64,000 nucleotides of DNA from Ketobacter alkanivorans (lineage in GTDB: Bacteria > Pseudomonadota > Gammaproteobacteria > Pseudomonadales > Ketobacteraceae): the NCBI RefSeq assembly GCF_002863865.1, contig NZ_CP022684.1, positions 2,633,501-2,697,500 on the forward strand. The letters are read 5' to 3'. A program made the position numbers and the translations under genes. Position 1 is the stretch's first letter, and each line of letters opens with the position of its first letter. Of the stretch, positions 11,601-15,917 are shown piece by piece. The notes beneath the pieces are model-generated. The model made no database searches. It saw only the letters and a list, made by a program, of their open reading frames with translations, and was not told the DNA's origin.

Positions 11601-14480
11601 TGTTTGCCATTCCTGGCGTTCATACACCATTTCAATTTGCTGGCTCTGGTTAGCTCCAGCTAAGAAATCCGCCGCGTTAGATTGACGGATGAGTATCCCG
11701 TTTGAATCCAATTCGCGCACATATAATTCGTATGCCCCGGATTGTATGTCAGCAATTTCCAATACAACCGCGTCATTAACCACTTGGCCTTGCAACGTTT
11801 GGGTCAACCCCGAATCCTGGGATGTATACACCATCTCAACTGAATAAGGCACGACATCGCTAGAGGGATCCCACGCCAACTCCAGGTATTGAGTAAAACT
11901 CAAACCACCTGTCACCATGTAGTCTGAAGCGGTTGTCTGCACTTCAACTTCCTGGACAGGAGAGCGGACGGTCACATATGTACCACTCCCACTGGTATTA
12001 GCGGCCGCAATCAAGAGCGCACGCACGCTATTTTCATTCAGACTTTCAGCAGCCGTACTAACACTAACAAATTGAGCATACTCAATTTTTTTAATCGTGC
12101 GACCAGCTCCATCGTAAACATTTTCTACGACAGCCCCATTCGCATCGATGCTGAATTGCAGCCTTCCTGCGTTGTCATATACCCAATATTCCGAGCGGTC
12201 TTCCAGCATATTTGCTGAGGGACGATAGACGGCAAAATCGTCGCCACTAATTGATTGCAGCACTCCACTTGAATCAGTGTTGACTATGCTTGAAAAGATA
12301 ATTTCCGTCATGTGTTCTGAGTAAGCATGAGTCGCAATTAGCCTGCCTTCGTTATCGTAAACCCTCTCTTTAACTCCACCCTCAGAGTCTACAGTCACTA
12401 TAAGACGATTTTCTTGATCATAGAAGTACGCTGTGACTGCCCCATTAGGTGCTTGTACGCCCACAAGATTGCCACGAGTATCAAAGACATGCTTAACTTC
12501 ACTTAGCACCTCAGATGAATTGTTTAGGTTCACCTCAGTTACGGAAAATAGTCGCCCGGCAGAATCGAAGTATTCGTTACGCTGCAAACCGTTCTCAAGG
12601 GTTCGACTCACAACATTACCGGTATCGTCATACAGGAAGCTCTTGGAGCTTCCAAGCGCATCTATCTCGAGCAGTAGACGGCCAAGGCCATCATAGGCAT
12701 AGAGGGTTTCAAAGTTATCCAGCTGGTGTTGCACATTACTCGCCCGCGTTAACGCGCTCTCTACGGGGCCTGCTATTGAACGAGAATCAACCGTTTTCAG
12801 AAGCTGGCCGGATTGATCATAGATATACCATTCTCTCAATTCTGTGCCATCATTGACCCCTTGCAGGCTCGCATCCACACTCCCATAACGCGTCACAGAG
12901 TAAACCTGACCCCGAAAGTCCAACTGAGTCTCCGTTAGCTGTATTGTTGGCGCGATAAGACTTGACTTCCATGCCTCTATCTCGTTCAAACTTATTTCAC
13001 TTAACGGCGTTAATGCTGATATGTCGTAGGTATCCAGGAACGCAATGCTTCTAATTACCCGATTTACCGAAGTTCCAGCATATTCCGTTTCATGCACTCG
13101 ACCTTCCGCATCAACTATAAAACGCGTTCTTTGCTGGTTATCGTATACGTAGTATTGGGTGATTGGATTCGACGGTTCACTCCCCTCATCCGGCTCCAGA
13201 TAGCGGGTTTCAGAGAGCAACAGATTGTCTGCGCTGTAGTTTCTTGTCAGAACATTGCCAAGATCGTCGTGTTCTTCTGTGACCAAGCCTTGATCATCGA
13301 CCACGTATTCTATGCGTCTCCCACTCGCATCAACAACTGCCGTCAGATCATCGCTATCATTGTATTCATAGGTGACTTGCGCACGATAACCACTACCTGC
13401 CGCAGGTTTCACCAGCTGTTGCAGGCGCCCTTTGGAATCAAAATAGTAACTCGAGGTATGCCCTACTAGATTGGCAATCGACGAACCGTCAAATTCAGTA
13501 GGGTTCATTACTTCAATTACGTCTGTCTGCGTAGTTGAAACATACTGGTAAGCCAACAAGGAACTGGCGTTACCTACGCCATATTGGATGGTCTTTATCT
13601 TTGCTTGGGCTGGAGAGGAGTCGTCATAGTAGGTAAACCTGACCTGCTCCCCTTGATCATTTGATATCAGACGTATTAGGTTGGTGGCTCCTATGTATTG
13701 ATAGGTCGTTGTGAACACCTTGTTATCGGTGGTATTTTCCGGAGTCAGATCCACTATCACACCAGACAGACGATCACTATCGTAAGTATAGGATATGCGG
13801 GATTGTATGTGGCTGGCGGACGATACCTCCAAACTTGCGATGTTTGCAGTACTGGTGTGATAGGTTATTGACAGCGTCTGATTCGATGCTTGATCATTGA
13901 TGGTTGCAAGTAGTGTTTTGCCTGCTACTAGCTGGTATGAGAAAGATAATACGTTACCTTCACTATCATGGGATTCACTTAGGCGTCCATAACTGCCATC
14001 CCAATCATATACTTCTTTAGCCGCAAGCCCGTCTTTGTGCCATTCCCACTGACCACCCGTAGTAAGCGTTAGAGTATCATGGGCGCCGACACCATCCGTT
14101 GATACAAAGTGGTCCCCATTCGCGTCAGTAAAACTGAACTCAAACAGCGCTTCATATCCATCTTCAGAGATTCTTTTTACGGTGCCAGCCTGAACGTCAT
14201 AGCCTACTATGTGCTGGGAATAATTGAATATAAAGTGATCAGAGTTTTCGTTATCAAATTCTCCCCGGCTGTTGTAGGTCCTGAGCCAACGTGTATCGTT
14301 TCCCACCCCAACCAACAATTCGTCTCCGTTCTGTAAGGTGAGGTTGCCAGTAACAACGTTTACTCTTATTGCTCCATCAGCAGCCAGACCTCTATTTGGG
14401 ATATTCCGATACTGATCCCCAAGTAAACTAATTGAACTGTTGAAAACCCCTAGACCCAAACCAGCAACATGAGATGCCAT
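1..14480 (-). CDS. Giant YD/RHS-RTX-YD/RHS repeat protein (partial, C-terminus beyond left edge)
   Basis: One frame stays open from an ATG at 14480 to the left edge, giving at least 4,826 codons. AAAAGGAT lies about 10 bases before the ATG. There is no Sec signal; the protein starts MASHVAGLGLG. Approximate order: residues 1-250 are an RHS-type N-terminal region (VNVVTGNLTLQ, RTYNSRGEFD). Residues 250-800 are YD repeats. Residues 800-1530 are Ig-like segments with a LamG/concanavalin-like stretch near 1055-1230. Residues 1533-2735 are RTX nonapeptides (GGAGNDKLYGG type) in six blocks, each followed by a haemolysin-related spacer (GSDL, D-x-I-x-V, Y-F), the last ending near 2847. From 2938 to the edge YD repeats resume. 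RTX repeats bind calcium and usually mark type I secretion; YD repeats build hollow shells in RHS and Tc toxins. Any C-terminal toxin or secretion signal lies outside the window. The gene is richer in AT than its neighbours and borders a Tn3 relic. Function is inferred from repeats only. Confidence 0.93.
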   Translation of the reverse strand, partial: MASHVAGLGLGVFNSSISLLGDQYRNIPNRGLAADGAIRVNVVTGNLTLQNGDELLVGVGNDTRWLRTYNSRGEFDNENSDHFIFNYSQHIVGYDVQAGTVKRISEDGYEALFEFSFTDANGDHFVSTDGVGAHDTLTLTTGGQWEWHKDGLAAKEVYDWDGSYGRLSESHDSEGNVLSFSYQLVAGKTLLATINDQASNQTLSITYHTSTANIASLEVSSASHIQSRISYTYDSDRLSGVIVDLTPENTTDNKVFTTTYQYIGATNLIRLISNDQGEQVRFTYYDDSSPAQAKIKTIQYGVGNASSLLAYQYVSTTQTDVIEVMNPTEFDGSSIANLVGHTSSYYFDSKGRLQQLVKPAAGSGYRAQVTYEYNDSDDLTAVVDASGRRIEYVVDDQGLVTEEHDDLGNVLTRNYSADNLLLSETRYLEPDEGSEPSNPITQYYVYDNQQRTRFIVDAEGRVHETEYAGTSVNRVIRSIAFLDTYDISALTPLSEISLNEIEAWKSSLIAPTIQLTETQLDFRGQVYSVTRYGSVDASLQGVNDGTELREWYIYDQSGQLLKTVDSRSIAGPVESALTRASNVQHQLDNFETLYAYDGLGRLLLEIDALGSSKSFLYDDTGNVVSRTLENGLQRNEYFDSAGRLFSVTEVNLNNSSEVLSEVKHVFDTRGNLVGVQAPNGAVTAYFYDQENRLIVTVDSEGGVKERVYDNEGRLIATHAYSEHMTEIIFSSIVNTDSSGVLQSISGDDFAVYRPSANMLEDRSEYWVYDNAGRLQFSIDANGAVVENVYDGAGRTIKKIEYAQFVSVSTAAESLNENSVRALLIAAANTSGSGTYVTVRSPVQEVEVQTTASDYMVTGGLSFTQYLELAWDPSSDVVPYSVEMVYTSQDSGLTQTLQGQVVNDAVVLEIADIQSGAYELYVRELDSNGILIRQSNAADFLAGANQSQQIEMVYERQEWQTTAINSASLGGYVAPTEYDQIDYIEAFVYLDETLLSTGITRPGLEANYQGQVHLSNAGGFSLGAGPSQYDVTVVKHLKEGGQAQETFIYEIGQQPDGGGDSSWGQTFDVDASGYSGDIGTGADSDFFYVENGELVLQNIKRSAGNGSWQNSLLEGERTYDQNSGEVTFKFSLQGGRNSSNSRGWFGILDDQGNQYGLRLEADNVFLAVDVASGTGVKIEDLRPFDITVSVEFVVSGDTLTMYYYEGTERGEAIGYPKDITGWGSIHSGLQSRGGGPWYSFYSGDRLYIEQAEEYYSQPVVYRDPIQPYNLSSVASSYQLQTIQEQKTVSSETVLTNGQQNYVSVLGHQLELFDILEQNGNRYLVDKRLALTVPLDTATDGVIPLDGARSITARVETLSGELVSEQITTISYDAGYTGFVNLSRDSLLANGQYKIVLSVKDGNDDVLYDSSMPYFEIGYQSQADNHAELIVPVSAVAAGEVMNVYLSEVDANNFVQYPIQTNGTELQVDLSFLDAGAYQYRLDFVSESNPSEVHRSLTGQLQVAQVGSGVGSAHFIDLTVDNEWITLEDSPADIHGTAQDDYAVLGNGGGSYYGYQGSDVIFGGVGNDRIDGDRINSIALYYQDQSYDDYINAGLGDDEITGGWGNDSLLGGAGNDKLYGGIGSDFLVGGSGNDVLNGKVNHYSLNAEGPGSDTYFFDKGFGRDVIEDSSEFYSVADMDIILFGSDIEQSDLKLTIREYSGNSALYIQLKGTDDSITVDSFFRNIANGVNSLSVIRFASGEQLTVNDILSLVSIPSDADDAIWVTENLTALQGGKGNDILNGYEFGDRSDVLSGGDGNDSLSGLLGDDILYGDAGGDYLYGGEGSDELFGGAGEDYLYGSSSSSGGDTNDGDDYLDGGEGNDYLYGDYGDDTYYFDIGYGIDVIYEGRQGSGQPYLGTNFDTLILGPGINPQEVTYYRSGTDLKIVINSNDILVVSDQFANVDHPSIIERIVFSAYSSFPNPLNPQEQITELDWEKIARLVQISNDDTNYIYSLGVSDESFRTIEGGKGDDYLYGSELADVIDGGEDRDDIYGYGGDDILNGGEEEDRIWAGDGNDTVYGDQGNDYIYSDDDDDIIYGGIGDDHLYGGDGDDELYGGEGDDWLVGDYGSDKFYFEDGFGADRISKNISSMGDIDEYFMPDGVGSDDVYILLGSDIRYSRLVQSATSLFVVLKSTGDHIEFRSAVNSTTGEADENYANDIVHWGDGIPWSFSQLVQNRIPSENAPRYVGLDIDFDDEQIDASTQVYQASEFRDVIRGREDNVNLINGGNGNDALTGGALNDVLWGGVGSDELIGGRGDDILYGGLGDDYLAGGLGNDTYYGGAGDDYLAMGLGSNRIIFALGDGQDVVRNSVGPSSTLRFAPEVQLQDLEFVKPGSDLVISIQDTSDQVTISDYFVSEHYRLLIEITVNDGNGNWLVIETINYDDIVKLTQSKSAGLSDSFSIEEGHNAAVGTSSSEVFSGSSGDDLIFAGAGSDRIHPRQGYDVVYAGDGDDLVNDVYGAHNYIYLGAGDDTLTASGAKSVTVNGGAGDDRLYGAQEGSTFVFDVGFGKDYISNQYSKPTGDHKDVVVFGEGILPSDFVLTRNYGSSNHLIITNPNTGDEVEVDGYFDEGSSLNPRIDEFRFFDGTVWRFDDVLSLLRMPTESTDQISGYRFDDQLFGYNGADEIHGLQGQDVIHGGGGDDTIYGDGDDDQLYGAEGRDEIWGGSGNDYIVGGLGNDRIFGGDGNDVIVIDHSKYSSSSDRYEYVAGEEGNDLYFVKRGSGSTNIDNSLNTALDVETDTVQFDSDISPESVWLDRNHVFSTFALKLTIIETGDIIYLERYFDSSGNAKGLGYVHQIKFTYGGIETVWEFEDVLAKLAEPRQIQSTSLSWSDPTINSNVDAYMAVDGMPSFKVVAQNGLFTFPVGVLESGVHTYEVSYCDNVTGQTVYEGAGEFLVDNQGGSNSVLLTLKPTVGGHNQSEARTTQYFYDSLGRVSGVLDADGYLTESFYDGLGRLVKEVRYETEMLPLSDDAVIDEFRPSGGNNWERHHFYDSFGRLRGSLGFDNVLTEYRHDRVGNLLDAHRYELPVTDFDVDNDTLNTLISRASGSQDQLTQSEYDALNRVTQSIDYQGTISEVKYDEIGNITYQRFGDSIADQTEAREVWRKYDLQGRVVAEVSGKAAATLLPNPSESELESLYVSHGTHFAYNTIGLLVSKVDSEGLTTYYYYDDVGHLLYEINGAGEVVKNEYSVYGDLKKKVKYWDRLSPSDVAGLLGGDVTSELESALLSLSNPSADIQTDYRYDALGQLVQATDAEGYSTEFLYNAHRELISRHQEMVAMGVTNLQRAESTLVQVYGYDGRGNQIVAATVGERSQTVKVTEYDAFGRVVEERNGYGQAVRYVYQDDGRTVIRQRLQADDVIHSDNVTSYDVFGRKISYRDELGNTIIHSYDDSERSIEIATPSGVTNKTYFNRFGQTLRTEDGKGQVMEFQFDKDGNLEGVYQRLSNNDLVLLESSEFYTNGKVKNVYDGDGVRTHYQYDASGKLSIEVVDADGQALSTSYAYEGQGLKVTAIDPAGKLTETVFDSSGNAVTIKRFSSDLNDASSSQSLFVYDGLGNVLREVRTDLSEENSFIQDYYFDDLNRLVKEVKDPDGMALEKVYHYDARHQEVDHVLDENGNSTRFVYDQVGNLKYEVTGEGQITEYAYDLNSKLTKVVRFAHVIPATSVSEALTIDAIASVLIEDAQNDMRELSVYNADGQIIYRINNDNGVTKNLFDDNGDLLSSVEFQDAIELSGLNENSLTIGQVESRLPEVSSDSASWRTVTLFDEYRRPGLVVDALGTVTLRRYDVSGRVIYTRTSHQPIDVSTIDMQSDGAYGSVMALVAAPDERDIEVRYIYDTLGRLIYSVSSEGYVTKNEYDDIGNRTSEAKLSSPVSELTPGLIVTVSELESILVVSDQDRVTSWEYDAAGRVISEINFMGSEIYGYDAVGNLVSVVDRQGHTSFNYYDSASRLIFSVSQDGAITRYVYDGIGNRTETISYSNRLDMSEITVSTPVDQLEELIQPSGLDRYEWYYSGASGLSTITVEPSGLVVHSHRWGNILDTFEYRDKLDLEKDFAGFDEAKPTRDLIKFWLAERGVFVDGYEDKPWYGERWADNKQTRSLYDGAGNLVVEIDSNQNIIRNTYNELGDLTQTDRFSGRVEAATFISLDVATAYLDSVQPFETVRYSYDAMGNRVATISDPAGLSVTRNSVYDNLGREVYRSNANGSEEWLVYDEDGRLKYNINTLGFVVSFDYNHLGLVIASHQYASSVDVASLSSENTVASVNALLMTGSANDRHLYKVYDQGGNLRFDINNDGGVIEYIYNSLNQITATVFYDDSISVPAEVTEQSVAELLVGLDGERSADYYDLSGNHVYSVDAEGYVTEYKYTAFGEVESVGVYESPLNSLPQDVSEFNALLSSNVQFSKTDYIFNKAGQIIETINYGVDSFSAVVSEYDSWDRLSWKVDGNGNRVKYVYDAKSQIRFEIQSSGEVIEYQYDHAGRLASTTKYNGEVLLLDGLADISDESFAEVVAGLTGNSVSRSVYDAMGRVIYEIDPDNIVTEYVFTNTDKQKEIIVYKVSVDIDYQIPLTLELVEQALQFQGFDGLTFENTERVQFVYDPLDQLVYEISTYDESQISNVKGYSYNSFGELEASALYDTRIAYQLFASASEVQSVLSAANASSVGIATVYNHLGKPAYFIDALGFVTSYEYDVRGELVRETRYYQEGVDTGLAYGVQLTGDKEAQLGGLLLLAVQNSAVQPQVTQYVRYRNGNVAFTLDSQGYLTQYVFDALGNQVQEKRFEDALPLALVASFGS
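6280..9880 (-). repeat. RTX calcium-binding repeat region, six blocks
   Basis: Six clusters of glycine/aspartate nonapeptides (GGxGxDxLx) lie at roughly 9880-9490, 9200-8870, 8500-8150, 7750-7450, 7150-6850 and 6560-6280. Each is followed by a haemolysin-type calcium-binding-related spacer, read for example as LQDLEFVKPGSDLVISI then VTISDYF. Both repeat and spacer types are typical of RTX exoproteins. Here the region sits inside a YD protein instead of at a C-terminus. Confidence 0.9.
12080..13730 (-). repeat. YD/RHS repeat array 1 (N-terminal)
   Basis: Translated repeats follow the pattern YxYDxxGRLxxxxDxxGxxxxxxYD; examples are YAYDGLGRLLLEIDALG and YWVYDNAGRLQFSIDANG. The units are diverged in sequence. 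Several are separated by 30-45 residue linkers rich in S, L and E, such as the one containing LTPLSEISLNEIEAW. This array lies before the RTX region. Confidence 0.85.
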
Positions 14481-14519
14481 TGTCAATATCCTTTTTAATA
14501 TTCTAAATCTGGTTATTTT

Positions 14520-14537
14520 TGCGACAACCAAGTCGCA
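14520..14537 (-). promoter_or_regulatory. Hairpin or operator dyad upstream of the giant gene
   Basis: TGCGAC and GTCGCA form a perfect 6-bp dyad with a six-base centre, 40-57 bases before the giant gene's ATG and just upstream of its AAGGAT ribosome site. It could be a 5' leader stem-loop or a regulator site. The neighbouring sequence is AT-rich (TATAATTTG on the plus strand), but I could not fix a clear -35/-10 pair. Confidence 0.4.
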
Positions 14538-15140
14538 CATATAATTTGCTATGGGTAGTTATTCGTGGAAATCAGGAAATCGTGCAGGTAAAAATTTAAC
14601 TTTTTTTGGAGAGGGGCAAATAAGTAAATTTGATACAGTTGAAAATAAATACTCTGATAAAATGACACTTCCTAATCAAAAAAGCACTTCGAATGAGGTG
14701 CGGCTCTTGATTTAACACCGAGGCTGCTACAACATGTGCCTTCACTTACTTGGACCGTTGGGTCGCCAAGGCTGCTGAGGTCATCAAAAATCTGCACCAA
14801 GAACCTCAGCATGGACATCTCGGTACCGTCAGCCGTTGCTTCAGCGTTGGCGATCGGACAATGGAGATACTGTCGATACCGTTGGACTGCGGAACGACCT
14901 TTTTGAGGTGGTGAAATCCCTGCACTAGCGGGTACAGCAGATGGCCAACCATCGCATCGAGCATGCCCGCCACGCGCTTGGGGCTTCTAAGAGCTGGCCA
15001 GTGCCAGCAATACCATCACGCAGCTTACCGCCCGACAACAACACCACGAAAATCACATTAAGCGGCAGAACAATTCCAATACATATTTATTATCAACAGA
15101 TTATATTGTGAACGGCCAAATTCAACGCTTTTACCGGCCG
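14538..15140. other. Non-coding or decayed stretch, no intact gene recognised
   Basis: This stretch has no intact gene. A plus-strand frame from about 15000 is open into the transposase relic and reads as helical, glutamine-rich sequence (ITQLTARQQQHHENH). Upstream, fragments such as LRNDLFEVVKSLH suggest decayed coding DNA of unknown family broken by stops and frameshifts. I see no tRNA, CRISPR or left transposon end here. Confidence 0.5.
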
Positions 15141-15512
15141 GACTTCATCATTGAAGTAAGCCGCATCAACAAAACACTGTACCTGCTGAACTATATGGAT
15201 GATAAAGACTATCTCAGCCGCATTCTGACTCAGCAGTTGAATCGTGGGTGAGGGCCGTCATGTAGTTACACGGGTGATCTGCCTCAGTCTGCACTGTGAA
15301 ATCCGACGTGGCATCGGAACTCTGGGCTTGGTGGCCTACGTGCTAGCGCTGTGGAACACAATCTACGGCAGGCCGCCCTAAATTACTTGAGACAACAGGG
15401 TGATGATTTGAAAGAAGCGGATGAAGCCAGGCTATCACCACATCCACATAAACACGTAAATACTCTTTCACGTTGGCGGAACAGGTACTGAACGGCCAGC
15501 TTAGATCTTTTA
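15141..15512 (+). pseudogene. tnpA: Tn3-family transposase, C-terminal remnant with frameshifts
   Basis: Three consecutive plus-strand frames together read as the C-terminal end of a Tn3-family TnpA. The first contains SRINKTLYLLNYMDD and RILTQQLNRG and ends in TGA near 15250. The second gives GEGRHVVTRV and then TLGLVAYVLALWNTIY, ending near 15381. The third gives LRQQGDDLKEADEARLSP and KHVNTLSRW, followed by NGQLRSF. The family pattern is K-T-L-Y-L-L, LNRGEGRH, LWNTIY, LSP...HIN and GxLRPLR, all recognisable in order. At least two frameshifts and a missing N-terminal two thirds make it non-functional. Known for the family: DDE transposase for replicative transposition. It points toward the inverted repeat just downstream, as expected. 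Confidence 0.82.
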
Positions 15513-15539
15513 AGTAACCATCGGAACTGGACGAATGGT

Positions 15540-15577
15540 CCTAGCGTACGTTTTCGTTCCGTTGGACTTCAAACCCC
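15540..15577. repeat. Tn3-family terminal inverted repeat (one end)
   Basis: Read on the minus strand, this 38-base element begins GGGGTTTGA and contains GGAACGAAAAC, the conserved core of Tn3 ends. By hand I count 28 of 38 identities to the canonical Tn3 repeat. The GGGG terminus faces right, toward prlC, so the transposon body extended leftward through the tnpA relic and toward the giant gene. The five bases outside it (GATAT, 15578-15582) would be one copy of a target duplication. I did not find the partner repeat in the window. The following 150 bases up to yheV hold nothing I recognise. Confidence 0.78.
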
Positions 15578-15731
15578 GATATTAAGCCATGCTCGAACCG
15601 CTGCAACAAAGCAGCCAGCTCAAGCAATATTTAAATCGGTAGATCCCCAAAGATTAGGCCACAACCGGGGCCAAGCGCTATTCTAAAACAGAATTTCGCT
15701 CACAGCTATGACATCCGAATGAACTGACGCC

Positions 15732-15917
15732 TTACTTCACCAACCTGACAACCCCATCAACCGGTTCTGACTGCGGCTCCACCTCCTTTGGCCGCACACT
15801 GGTGTAGCCGCAGGCATTACACTCGGCGATGTCTTCTCCGTCTTTGTGGTACACGAATATCTTGTCGATCTTTTCGCACTGGGGGCACTTGGCCCCCGCG
15901 ATGAACATTTTCTTCAT
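15732..15917 (-). CDS. yheV: YheV-like small zinc-ribbon protein
   Basis: A 61-residue protein with two CxxC pairs, CPQC near residue 11 and CNAC near residue 34, which would hold one zinc ion as a ribbon. The size, the C-terminal VRPKEVE segment and the position directly after prlC match the YheV family of putative zinc-ribbon proteins. Its ATG overlaps the prlC stop by four bases (ATGA), so translation is probably coupled. The biological role of the family is not established as far as I know. Confidence 0.85.
   Translation of the reverse strand: MKKMFIAGAKCPQCEKIDKIFVYHKDGEDIAECNACGYTSVRPKEVEPQSEPVDGVVRLVK

Noticed and set aside
410..14336. Many short plus-strand open frames inside the giant gene
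   Set aside because: They lie opposite one long coherent repeat protein, lack ribosome sites, and read as shadow translations of YD and RTX codons.
14481..15731. Intact integrase, resolvase or tRNA attachment site in the transposon patch
   Set aside because: Only decayed fragments and the one inverted repeat were found; no recombinase motif or tRNA end.
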